This document shows positions 12,541 through 22,500 of a stretch of 64,000 bases of DNA, one piece after another. A program made the position numbers and the translations under genes. The stretch spans positions 372,001-436,000 of the forward strand of contig MU394080.1 in the NCBI GenBank assembly GCA_022578605.1. Reading direction: 5' to 3'. Source of the DNA: Camillea tinctor. Lineage: Eukaryota; Ascomycota; Sordariomycetes; Xylariales; Xylariaceae. The notes beneath the pieces were generated by a model. That model was not told the DNA's origin. It searched no databases and saw only the letters and a list, made by a program, of their open reading frames with translations. Within the stretch, counting starts at the first letter, position 1, and each line of letters begins with the position of its first letter.

Positions 12541-12588
12541 TACATTAGGTGGGTACATACATTAGGTGGGTACATACATTAGGTAGGG
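12541..12588. repeat. 17-nt tandem repeat, about 2.8 copies
   Basis: The unit TACATACATTAGGTGGG occurs about 2.8 times in tandem between the SR-factor gene and the DAL5-type permease. It looks like an expansion of the ACCTA/TAGGT-type sequence common in this genome's spacers. Confidence 0.8.
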
Positions 12589-12964
12589 CATAACCTCGGG
12601 CCCGTAACCTCTGTACCTGCTGCTTGGACTAGGTTTAGGTAGGTTAGAGAGGCATGCATAAACCCCATACATAATTAGTGTAAAATGCATGATATGGAAA
12701 AGAAAAGAAGATAAGGAATGAACTTGCCTTCCTTGCATCAATAATCTACAGTCTGCAATCTGCAATAGTCATCACCATCACCATAACCTAGTACATGTAC
12801 CACCTTAATGTTACTATTAAATGTAGCTTGGCTATGTTCAGTCCGAAATTCTTTAGGAAGCAACAGTGAGTTTACTTCACTCTGGATATCTTCTCATTTA
12901 CTACCTCGTTCTTACATAGAACACTAACGTGACTTGGCCGCTCCTGTTATCACCAGTCTACCAA

Positions 12965-14885
12965 TCAATACTCGTAGCGGAAATTGGGATTCTCTCTATC
13001 CGTCAGATCCTCAAAAGCATGCACCATCCTCGAGTCGTTTGCCTCACCCACTCCCGCTGCTGCCAACTCATCGCGCTTCCTGTTCTCCTTCTTGAGGTGC
13101 CAGCGAAAGAATAGCAAAACAAGAACAAGTAGAGAATAGCAACCCAGGTGCGTTGCAAATGCGGTCTATAATCATCATGTCAGTAAAGAAACAATCCTCT
13201 TGACTTTTTATACAATGTTACTCACATAGTACCGCGGCGCGTCTTGAGAAAGAAATACCTGAGGGCCTAGATATTCCATATCGTTAGCAGAACATCACCA
13301 GATAGGATAGCTATACTCGAAAGACTAGGACGTACCAATTGCGTTACCGGCAGACCAGAATATGAAGTTGATGGCCACCACTACCGTTTTCTTCGTTTGA
13401 CCGCCCACATTTCGGGACATCATCGAGAGACCCAGTGTCTGTGCCGACCAGAATGACAGGGTGAGATAGTAGGCAATTAAGAGACCCACGTGTTGAGGGA
13501 ATGTTTCGTTGGGAATCGTCATGAGTAAAATAGTACCGACAAATGATCTATTCACCACCATTCTCTGTCAGTAAAGTGCAATTTTATAGGCACCTGGGTA
13601 GGTAGAGGTACACATTGGAGAAGATTGGAAATTGGAATCAGTGGAATGACATACGGGACAATAAAACCCAGCATAGTCAGGACGTTCTGGTTGAACTTCT
13701 TGACCAGCCAGACGGAGAGCAGCAGTATGATGATAATATAGAAACCCAGGACCATAGCCAACAGTTGCGTTTGGAGGTTGCTGAATCCCAGATTAGATGA
13801 GATGATAATGTTGGCAAACGCCCCAAGACCGCTTGTTGGGAGGGTCGTTGTAAACTGGATGGCGGCATAACACCATGTTTGCGGATCCATCAACGCATCC
13901 CACACTTGGTCCTTCTTGAACACCTTGTTCTGAAGTCCGGTCTGGTTGTCGCGGACTCGCTCGACCATCAGGTGCTTGTCTTCTTCGCTGAAACACTTCG
14001 CGCGCATGGGCGAGTCTGGCATATAGAAGAACACGAAAACACCGAAGCCGACTGAGATGATTCCATATGTCAGGAACAACCATTGCCACGATTTGAGGGG
14101 GCCCGTGGTGATGAGGGTAAAGCAATAGGCTAGCAGGCCTCCGACAATCTGTTGCGCTCCATTCATCATGTACCAATATGTCACTCTCGACGCTTGCTCC
14201 TCGCGGCGATACCACATAGCTGAGAGTACGACAAAAGCCGGCTGGCAGGCCGATTCGAAAAGGCCTAGCAATGTGCGGACGGTAACGAGCCCAACGAAGT
14301 TCTTGCAGGCAGCATGGCAGGCCAAGACGGCCCCCCAAGCAGCAATAGAGAATCCCAGATATTTAGCGACGGGGACGCGAGCGATAATGTAATTCTATGT
14401 CATCTTGTAAGCAAATCACCGAGTGGCTCATATGATATAGCCATTTTGCAACGTACCTGGGGATACTCCACAAACAGAATAGTAATATATATACAAGTCG
14501 TTAACCAAGAGTATTGCTGGGTAACTTTGCCATCTGGCGTAGTCAATCCAGTATCCCTCGGAAGGCCCATGATTGACGAAAAAGACAGTGTTCCCTTGTC
14601 GATGGCTTGGAGAAAATAGGTTATTATCATTACCGTGAGGACGCGGCGGTCGATCAGCTTCCGCAGTCGGATATTCTCCTCGGGCGTAATCTCAATCCGG
14701 GCACTCGACATGTACTTAGCAACCTCTTTGTCGACCTTTTCGTAGTGCATAGCCTGCTCCTTGGAATCAATATCGTCTGCGGCCGATTGGCTCCGCTCAA
14801 CTTCCGCGACTGAGTGCTTGCCCTCATCTCCCCGAGCCTCAACAGGCTCGGCGTGCTCAGCATCGTGAACTTGGGGTGCTGACAT
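12965..14885 (-). CDS. DAL5/allantoate-permease family MFS transporter
   Basis: Exons on the minus strand: 14885-14457, 14394-13655, 13547-13336, 13266-13226 and 13165-12965, giving 540 aa, normal for the anion:cation symporter (DAL5/Tna1) family. The N-terminus is a hydrophilic acidic tail of about 75 residues. Transmembrane segments start near TVMIITYFLQAIDKGTL, and the late signature GPQVFLSQDAPRYY and the C-terminal NPNFRYEY are characteristic of DAL5-type permeases. Members import allantoate, ureidosuccinate, nicotinate, pantothenate, biotin or small peptides across the plasma membrane; the substrate here cannot be read from sequence. Introns of 62, 107, 69 and 60 nt carry CTAAC- or CTGAC-like branch sites. 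The second acceptor was chosen to give GFIVPSFVGTILLM, matching the family. GATAA-like sites just upstream (about 14919 and 14937) would suit nitrogen control, but this is inference. Confidence 0.92.
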
Positions 14886-16253
14886 GATGGATTATGGCTC
14901 TTGTTGGATTAAACAGGCGATAATCCAGGGTGGTGTTGATAAAATGTTCCTCCAGAGAGAATGGAAGAATCCGCGGCACGGACTGAGAGGCGCGGTAGAG
15001 AGAGAGGAGACGATGGTCGGTCGTGAGCTGGGACGAGCCAGGCCTTTATTACTCTCTTCAGACCCAACCCTTGCTATCGGCTGCGGTGTAGTGATTCAAT
15101 CGGCACCGTTTATTCGGTACCCTATAACTAAGGATGATATGTTGCCAGGGGGGAGAATATGGCAAGCGGATGGGCACTTAACCTAAAGAGGTGCACACCA
15201 TATAGAGTGACTACGACCATTTGTACGTTATGATGGCGCGGGTCTGAGAGCCGGGTCTCGGTGGAATGCACTGTACACACATTGTCAAAGTAATCATCCT
15301 TGAAAAATTGCCTCGTATGTATGCCATGCCCCTAAATGATTGTTCTTGACCGTACCCTCATTTTGTTATTGGGGACATAGACCGGGTATGGAACAAGAAT
15401 CCGGGGTCTTTTCTCCAGAATCTGGGGCGAATGGGGACTCCAGACTATCGGCGTAAAACCCCACGATAATCTTAGCCCAACGAAGGATCCGACGAGCAAG
15501 GAACAACTTCTCCTCACCAAGTAGAGCCTTGGTCTAGACAGTCTTCGGGACCATATAAGCCGAGATTCGGGGAAGCGTCGGACCAGAAGTGGCCTAATTC
15601 TCCACCAAAGACTTCACCTCTCCCATACCCCCGTTGGCCCGTCTTTCCGGTGATGATGCTGTTCTGGGAAAGACCGCTTCAGGGAGTCTCGATGAGAGAA
15701 CCATAGTGCCATATTACAGCTAGCTAGGCAGAGAGTGCGACATGTTTCCCCTCCTCAAGGCCAATCGTCTTGCCTTAGACCGCTAGCCTATTTCAACGGT
15801 AGTATCATGGAAATACGGAAATCTCATATCCACCCCCATGTCTACCAAGCCGAACCGAGCCCTCTTACCCCACTGCACATCTGGTGAGGGTTAGCACTTG
15901 GTGCGTTGCGCTGATGGCGAGAAGGACAAGCCTGCAGTTGGAGACACCCGAACCCTACACTTATCGAGGGAGCATATGATATTTATAGTGGAGCACCAAG
16001 TCAGTATCGGGGTTACTCCTCACGACAGGTCGGGGGAGGTGTAGCTGATAGCTTCGCGATGACCTCCCGCGAGCACAGGATTAAACACGTTCATCCCACC
16101 CCGAGTTACCAAGTTGGCCATTGGGTTTATACTACTCTATGACCTCGGGCTTTGCATGCTGAGAGCGCGACTTTGTCAGATTGAAAGGAACCGCTTTTTC
16201 CCCCATATTATATGCTATTCTTGAACCGCTAAAGCTCCATAAAATCGCCCATC
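14886..16253. promoter_or_regulatory. Divergent spacer between permease and GH105 genes
   Basis: A 1.37-kb spacer upstream of both genes, so it holds both promoters. GATA-type motifs sit near the permease start. There is no convincing additional gene; the short minus-strand frame at 15332-15520 has no support. Confidence 0.5.
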
Positions 16254-17375
16254 ATGCCCGCCGAGGTGCACGGATTCAAGTCTAGCGACATACATGCCAA
16301 GATCAAGTTGCTCATCAATGGACTCGTCAACATTACAGATAAAACCGGAGAGTTCCTGTTAACACTGGGAGATGGCCGTGTAATCGATACCAAGGGATGG
16401 AATGATTGGGAATGGACGCACGGCATCGGCCTCAATGGCATCTGGGCCTACTACTCGCTCACAGGGGATGAGCAGTATCTCAAGATCATTGAAGACTGGT
16501 TCGCCAATCGATTCGCAGCAGGCGGGACGACCAAGAACATCAATACGATGGCGGTGTTCCTGACGCTGGCGTACGTATACGAGAAGACGGGCAACCAGAC
16601 CTATCTTCCCTGGCTAGACAGCTGGGCGGAATGGGCGTACCACGACCTCGAGCGGACGAAGTATGGCGGCATGCAGCACATTACCTACCTCGAGGTCAAC
16701 GACCAACAACTCTGGGACGACACGCTCATGATGACAGTGATGCCCCTGGCGAAAATCGGCAAGCTCCTCGACCGACCGCACTACGTCGAGGAGGCAAAGC
16801 GTCAATTCCTGCTGCACATCAAGTACCTTTTCGACACCAAGTCGGGGCTCTTCTACCACGGCTGGACATTCCACGACGGTGGGCACAACTTCGCTAACGC
16901 GCTCTGGGCGCGGGGCAACTCGTGGCTTACAATCGTGATCCCTGAGTTCCTCGACCTGCTCGACCTGCCAGCTAACGACCCGATCCGCACACACCTTATC
17001 GACACGCTCAGCGCGCAGTGCGAGGCGCTAAGCCCGCTACAGTCGCCCTCGACAGGCCTCTGGCGCACACTGCTCGACCAGCCCGAGAGCGAGGGCTCGT
17101 ACCCCGAGGCGTCGGCGACGGCGGGGTTCGCGTTCGGTATTCTCAAGGCGCAGCGGAAGAAGTACATCGGCAAGGAGCACGAGGCTGTGGCGCTGAAGGC
17201 GATACAGGCAGTACTAGATAACGTGGATAAGGACGGCGAACTGCTCAACACGTCGTTCGGCACAGCCATGGGTCACGATTTACAGCACTATAAGGATATC
17301 CCTATCACGAGTATGCCGTATGGGCAGGCTATGGCGATCATGGCGCTGGTGGAGTTTCTGAGGGTTTTCATATGA
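16254..17375 (+). CDS. GH105 unsaturated (rhamno)galacturonyl hydrolase
   Basis: A single-exon gene of 373 aa, the usual length for GH88/GH105 (alpha/alpha)6-barrel enzymes such as bacterial YteR. These hydrolyse the delta-4,5-unsaturated uronate left at the non-reducing end of oligosaccharides by pectin/rhamnogalacturonan lyases, finishing pectin breakdown. Supporting motifs are GWNDWEWTHGIGLNG (about residues 45-59), the Asp pair at 155-156 in LWDDTLMMTVMPLAK (the region of the catalytic Asp in YteR), and FANALWARGNSWL near residue 215. The N-terminus has no signal peptide, which suits intracellular action on imported oligosaccharides. The start is the first ATG, 5 nt after CCCATC, and no intron signal is needed. 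The gene is GC-rich with G/C-ending codons compared with its AT-rich flanks, and precedes a GH3 gene on the same strand. Confidence 0.93.
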   Translation: MPAEVHGFKSSDIHAKIKLLINGLVNITDKTGEFLLTLGDGRVIDTKGWNDWEWTHGIGLNGIWAYYSLTGDEQYLKIIEDWFANRFAAGGTTKNINTMAVFLTLAYVYEKTGNQTYLPWLDSWAEWAYHDLERTKYGGMQHITYLEVNDQQLWDDTLMMTVMPLAKIGKLLDRPHYVEEAKRQFLLHIKYLFDTKSGLFYHGWTFHDGGHNFANALWARGNSWLTIVIPEFLDLLDLPANDPIRTHLIDTLSAQCEALSPLQSPSTGLWRTLLDQPESEGSYPEASATAGFAFGILKAQRKKYIGKEHEAVALKAIQAVLDNVDKDGELLNTSFGTAMGHDLQHYKDIPITSMPYGQAMAIMALVEFLRVFI

Positions 17376-18429
17376 AAAAAGGGAAAAGGGGGAGAAAGAG
17401 GGGAGGGCGGGGAGGGCGTAACATGTAGTAGGTAGGTAGGTTTTTATATGTCAAGCAGGTACATATATGGTAGGTACTAAGTTATACATATCAATCAAAT
17501 AACCTACATAGTAGTTAGTTGATTTGGATTTGGATATCGATAAGTACTACCTAGTAGGTAGTGTTGATAGTAAGTGTAACCTACTATGTATATTCTGCTT
17601 CGTTTTTAGTACCCAAGTACATACTTAGCGCATACGTACATCTTATGTAGTACCTAGCAAAGCTAACACTACCTACCTAGTATAAGGTCAGATGCCTTTA
17701 AATAGTACTAATATAGAGGTCAGTGCGGGAGAATACAGAGACATGCATTTATTTTGCTTTTATTCTGTTTCTAAGAGTGTTCTTAATGGACTTTAAGAGA
17801 TTATACCAATACCCATTTGTTTATTTCATATAACCCCCAACTATCTATGTAGTTAGGTAGATACCCCTAGGTAGATATCTCCCAGGTACCAACTCAGTAT
17901 CCAGGTAGTATAAGTTACTTGCTTAAGTACCTAAGGTTACATAAAATGGTCAGGTATGTCCTGAGGTCAACACTAACTTAAATTTAGTGCTAGGCTTAGG
18001 TCATTTTGCCAAGCTGGAGCTTGTTCTCCAGGTTTCAAGTGGGAGGCCAATTCGTTTCAACCCTCAAAATTATTTTAACTCGACTTTCCTCTCCAAGTCG
18101 TAAGTTTCAAATCCTCCAGCTTTTATTTTATTTATTATTTATTTTTCCTTTCTTTTTCTTTTTCTCTACCTAGGTACTTTGATGAAAGTGCAGGTTGCTT
18201 CCGGTGCGTATGCATACTTGCAATAACCATTTTATACTTAGCTTCACATTCACATTCACATTCACACTCACATTCGGATTCCCAGTTATCCATCGTCGTA
18301 CCCCCCACGAGAAGTTTGAGGTTCCCCTACCTACGCTCTAGGTTAGGTCAGGGTGGTCACTCTCTCAATGCCGTCCGCTTCCAATTTGGATATACCATAG
18401 GTTAGTTGGGTAGTTCTAAATTCGCCGTC
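17376..18429. other. Spacer rich in ACCTA/TAGGT motifs; GH3 promoter side
   Basis: No gene. Contains many TAGGTAGG/ACCTACCT and ACCTAGGT motifs, a T/C-rich stretch at about 18117-18170 (a common feature near fungal transcription starts) and a TTCACA hexamer repeat. An in-frame TAG lies at 18403-18405 before the GH3 start. Confidence 0.6.
18243..18272. repeat. TTCACA hexamer, 5 copies
   Basis: Four exact TTCACA units followed by CTCACA, about 160 nt upstream of the GH3 start codon. Confidence 0.85.
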
Positions 18430-21318
18430 ATGGACGCGCACGAGGAAGAGCTTCTAAGCCACAAGGAGCGTTTTCGTATGTCCTACGACGCACGAGACTC
18501 GTCTGATCTCGACTCCGACATCGATGCCACCGAGTTCCTACAATCCGATCCTCTCACATCCTCCAAGCCCTCCGCCGCTTTTCAGACTCAACCTCGTAAT
18601 CGCTGGCTACGGAGGCCCTGCTCCTGCTCCTGCTCCTGCTTTACCGGCCGCTCGACAAGATGTATCATAACCTGCCTCGGCGTGTTCGCCTTGGTGTGGA
18701 TAGCCCTCGGTGCGGGCGGCTTCTTCGCCTTTAAGAAATACAAGCAGGCCCCGCCCGACGGCCAGTCCCCGCCTTGGTACCCAACCCCGAAAGGAGGCAC
18801 GGCCAGAACCTGGGCTGAGAGCTATCGGAAGGCGAGTGAGATGGTCTCTCGGATGACCTTGCCCGAGAAGGTAAATGTCACCACCGGTACGGGTTGGCGC
18901 ATGGGCCCGGCCACCGGAAATACTGGCCCGGCGATCCACGTCGGCTTCCCAGCGCTGGCGCTGCAGGATGGGCCTCTAGGGATTCGCTTTGCCGATAATG
19001 CCACGGCATTTCCTGCCGGTGTCACGGTTGGAGCTACCTGGGATAAAGGTTTGATGTACCAATGGGGAAATGCTCACGGCCTCGAAGCGAGAAAGAAGGG
19101 TATCAACGCCATATTGGGTCCGTGCATCGGTCCTCTGGGCCGAATGCCAGCAGGTGGACGGAACTGGGAGGGTTTCGGGGCTGACCCCTACCTTCAAGGT
19201 ATCGCTGCAGCCCAGTCCATCAAGGGTATTCAGGATGAAGGCGTCATGGCCACCATAAAACACATGGTCGCCAACGAACAGGAGCATTTCCGCCAGCCCT
19301 GGGAATGGGGCCTCCCCAATGCCATTTCTAGTAATGTCGACGACAGAACTATGCACGAGCTGTACATGTGGCCATTTGGTGATGCGGTCAAGGCCGGTGT
19401 GGCGAGTGTTATGTGTAGTTACAACATGGTTAACAACTCGTACGCTTGCGGTAACTCCAAGCTGTTGAACGGCCTGTTGAAGGACGAAATGGGGTTTCAA
19501 GGTTTCGTCATGAGCGACTGGCTCGCGCAAAGAGGAGGCGTCTCCACTGCTTTGGCCGGCCTGGATATGACTATGCCTGGCGATGGCCTCTTCTGGCAGG
19601 ATGGCAAGTCGCTTTGGGGCCCCGAACTCACGACATCTATCCTGAATGGCTCTGTGCCTGTCGACCGGTTGGATGACATGGTCACCCGCATCGTCGCTGC
19701 GTGGTACCAAATGGGCCAAGACGACGAGACCAAATTCGACCGCAAGGGCCCTAACTTCTCTTCTTGGACCAACGAGGAGAACGGCGTCTTCGCACCTGGT
19801 AGTCCCTCGCCACAAGATACCACCAAGGTCAACAATTTCATTAATGTGATGGGAAACCACTCGTCACTTGCGCGACAAATTGCTGCAGAAGGAACTGTCC
19901 TCCTCAAAAATGATGGAATGCTACCTCTTAATCGGAATGGTTCCACTTCTTCCAGCAGTGCGCGTCGACGAGATGGCCCTGTTCAGATCGCCATATTTGG
20001 CGAGGATGCCGGGCCAGGTTCGGGGCCAAACTCCTGTCCAGATCGCGGTTGTAATCAAGGCACGCTCGGTTCGGGCTGGGGATCTGGGTCGGTTGAATTT
20101 CCATACCTGATCACGCCGGTGGAAGCCCTTGGTAAGGCCTGGGAAAACGATCAGGTCAATGTCTCGGCGTATCTAGTCAACGACCCGCCATTCGAGAAAC
20201 AGCCCGAAATCCTTAATGACGCGCAAATATGCGTTGTCTTTGCCAACGCTGATTCGGGAGAAGGTTACAAGAGCTGGCAGGACGTATCCGGCGACCGTCC
20301 TAATCTAGACCTCCAAAAAGGTACAGATGACCTCATCGTCAGTGTAGCCAAGGGCTGCCATGGCGGCGATGGCGATGTTCTAGTAATTATTCACACTGTC
20401 GGGCCGGTCATAATGGAACGCTGGGTCAAATTACCCAACGTCAAGGCTGTGCTTCTCGCCAACCTTCCCGGGCAAGAAAGTGGCAATGCGCTTGCAGATG
20501 TTATTTTTGGTGATGTGAATCCAAGCGGCAAATTACCTTGGACAATTGGCAAGCGCCTGGAGAACTACGGGGAGGGCGCCCAGGTCATGTACCGTCCCAA
20601 TGGCGTCGTGCCCCAGCAGGACTTCAAGGAAGGTCTCTACATAGACTACCGCCACTTCGACAAGTATAGTGTTGAGCCACGCTTCGAGTTTGGCTTTGGT
20701 CTAAGCTACACTACCTTCGACTTCTCGGACTTAGTGGTCGAACAGCTCAAGCCCAAGAGCAAACTTCCTGCCCCGCGACCAAATGACTTCGTCAAGGCAC
20801 CCGAGTATGATACTACCGTACCCAGCGGGGAGCAGGCCCTTTTCCCTGAGGGTTTCCGGAAACTGGAGAAGTATGTGTATCCCTACCTCGACTCGGTTGA
20901 AGAGATCATTTCGGATTCCTACCCATACCCTGATGGTTACGATGTTCAGCAACCCCTCTCCGGCGCGGGCGGCGGCGAGGGCGGCAACCCAGATCTTTGG
21001 GAGTTGTATGTTACTGTGAAAGTCAATGTGACGAATACGGGGGATCGATCCGGAAAGGCCGTAGTGCAGCTATACTTGAGCTATCCTGAAACATCAGGAG
21101 AGGGCACAGGAGTAGACTTCCCGGTCAAGGTCCTTCGCGGGTTCGAGAAGGTGCAGCTAGACGTAGCAGAGATGAAAGAGATTACGTTTAATCTGACACG
21201 GAGGGATCTGAGTTATTGGGATGTTAATATCCAAAATTGGGCTATGATCGCGGAAGGGGAGTATGGGTTTTTAGTGGGGCGGAGCTCGAGGGATTTGCCG
21301 GCGTTGGGGTCGTGGTAG
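18430..21318 (+). CDS. Membrane-anchored GH3 beta-glucosidase
   Basis: An intronless gene of 962 aa. The start is ATG 18430, since a TAG closes the frame upstream at 18403. Residues 1-77 form a hydrophilic acidic/Ser tail ending in a Cys-rich segment. One transmembrane segment follows (about 78-101), so this should be a type II membrane protein with its catalytic part in the secretory pathway or at the cell surface, as in the Aspergillus BglE type. The GH3 N-terminal barrel includes GMGPATGN-like, LGPCIGPLGRMPAGGRNWEGFG and KHMVANEQEHFR blocks. The nucleophile is Asp363 in VMSDWLAQ. The C-terminal GH3 domain and a fibronectin III-like domain (VNVTNTGDRSGKAVVQLYLS) complete the fold. It should release glucose from beta-glucosides. 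There are several N-glycosylation sequons. Family assignment is firm; substrate and exact location are inferred. Confidence 0.95.
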   Translation: MDAHEEELLSHKERFRMSYDARDSSDLDSDIDATEFLQSDPLTSSKPSAAFQTQPRNRWLRRPCSCSCSCFTGRSTRCIITCLGVFALVWIALGAGGFFAFKKYKQAPPDGQSPPWYPTPKGGTARTWAESYRKASEMVSRMTLPEKVNVTTGTGWRMGPATGNTGPAIHVGFPALALQDGPLGIRFADNATAFPAGVTVGATWDKGLMYQWGNAHGLEARKKGINAILGPCIGPLGRMPAGGRNWEGFGADPYLQGIAAAQSIKGIQDEGVMATIKHMVANEQEHFRQPWEWGLPNAISSNVDDRTMHELYMWPFGDAVKAGVASVMCSYNMVNNSYACGNSKLLNGLLKDEMGFQGFVMSDWLAQRGGVSTALAGLDMTMPGDGLFWQDGKSLWGPELTTSILNGSVPVDRLDDMVTRIVAAWYQMGQDDETKFDRKGPNFSSWTNEENGVFAPGSPSPQDTTKVNNFINVMGNHSSLARQIAAEGTVLLKNDGMLPLNRNGSTSSSSARRRDGPVQIAIFGEDAGPGSGPNSCPDRGCNQGTLGSGWGSGSVEFPYLITPVEALGKAWENDQVNVSAYLVNDPPFEKQPEILNDAQICVVFANADSGEGYKSWQDVSGDRPNLDLQKGTDDLIVSVAKGCHGGDGDVLVIIHTVGPVIMERWVKLPNVKAVLLANLPGQESGNALADVIFGDVNPSGKLPWTIGKRLENYGEGAQVMYRPNGVVPQQDFKEGLYIDYRHFDKYSVEPRFEFGFGLSYTTFDFSDLVVEQLKPKSKLPAPRPNDFVKAPEYDTTVPSGEQALFPEGFRKLEKYVYPYLDSVEEIISDSYPYPDGYDVQQPLSGAGGGEGGNPDLWELYVTVKVNVTNTGDRSGKAVVQLYLSYPETSGEGTGVDFPVKVLRGFEKVQLDVAEMKEITFNLTRRDLSYWDVNIQNWAMIAEGEYGFLVGRSSRDLPALGSW

Positions 21319-21680
21319 AGGATAAAATAGGATCGGTTTGAGGAGAATGGAGTTGGGGTGGTTGGCGTATTTATATAGTAAACACACGAGAACGGGTTAA
21401 GGGAGACACGGTCGAGGATGAATCAAACGATACAAAAGTAGACGAACCTGAAATAAAAAGAAGCACATAAACATACAATATTAAATTAAGGACCTGGATC
21501 ATTGTGGAGACCTATCAAATCCGTTTGACCTCTTCCCTTTTTACCAAAGCTCTTAGATGGTTCACATAACGTGGATGTACTATAGGGGGAGAAAGGGATA
21601 TCCTATCCTGTCCTTCCCCTTGATTTCTTTTTGACATTTCGCCCAACCACGTCCTATCAAGCCTAGATTCTAGTCTGTTT

Positions 21681-22500
21681 CTAAATACTACCTCCTGACC
21701 GCCCCGTAGGCGCCGGCTCTACATACGCGCTCACTTCATCGATAACAGGGCTAATGGGTGAGACAGTAGGTCCAGAAGCGAAGTCGGCGGCTGCGGGGGT
21801 ATCTGAGTGAGCGCGCTCGGAGCAGCCGCCGGTACAGGCGCCGTCGGGTGTCATGGGGTCGGGCTGCCAGTCCGGGTCCTTGCAGTAGTACTTGTGCCAA
21901 ATGGAAGTCTCGTGCAGATCGAAGCAGGAGAGCCAGCCGTACCAATTGTAGAGTATATCGTCTTTATACGGGGGGGTTGGTTTTGTTTACTCACGGGTTA
22001 GTGCGGTCGGTGGTGAGTTAAGCTAGGGGGGGACTGACTCAGGTTCACCTCGCTGTGGTGTGCTTCTAAGGACTCGTCCATACAGTCACAGCTAAAATGG
22101 TACCGATCATCGCTGATCAAGCAGTTCTCGCACATTTCCTCATAATTACCGCTGCGCGGGTGGCGCGGGGGTGTTAGCATGTCTATGAATTTCTTGCCTT
22201 TCTTGTACCAAATGGAATTGTTGGGAGAAAAGAGGAAAGAGAAAACAAAATCGATATTGAGAGTGATCCTTACTTTTTCTTGGGCGTCAGGATCCCGTGC
22301 TCATTGCTGATACAGTAGTTCAGGTTCAGTGACGTCCAGACGTTGCTGTTACAGACGTGGTCTAGACAGTACGTCTGTATGTTCCCCATGGAGAACCGGT
22401 AGTCCTTCTGGCACCCGCCCGTTAAGAAGCCGGCGCCAGCGGCACAACCCAGGATCTGTGGCCATGCCGCCAGGATGCTGATATTCCCGAGACCCTTCAT
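21681..22500 (-). CDS. Secreted CVNH (cyanovirin-N homology) protein
   Basis: Exons on the minus strand: 22500-22274, 22151-22039 and 21961-21681, giving 206 aa. Residues 1 to about 28 form a hydrophobic signal-like leader. Two CVNH-style repeats follow. The first has WTSLNLNYCISNEHGIL, matching the S-x-(L/I)-(D/N)-L-N-x-C-I-x-N-x-x-G-x-L signature. The second has CENC, YHFSCDCMD and then VNLNDILYNWYGWLSC, which forms only after joining the second intron (donor GTCAGT). CVNH domains are small lectins, often mannose-binding, and common in filamentous fungi. About a dozen Cys suggest an extracellular disulfide-bonded protein. The last 60 residues are Pro/Ser/Thr-rich and probably disordered. 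Introns are 122 and 77 nt. CVNH is my assignment from the repeat pattern; sugar binding is not shown. Confidence 0.72.

Noticed and set aside
18976..19860. 294-codon ORF antisense to the GH3 gene
   Set aside because: Fully inside a conserved GH3 coding region; a GC-rich shadow frame.
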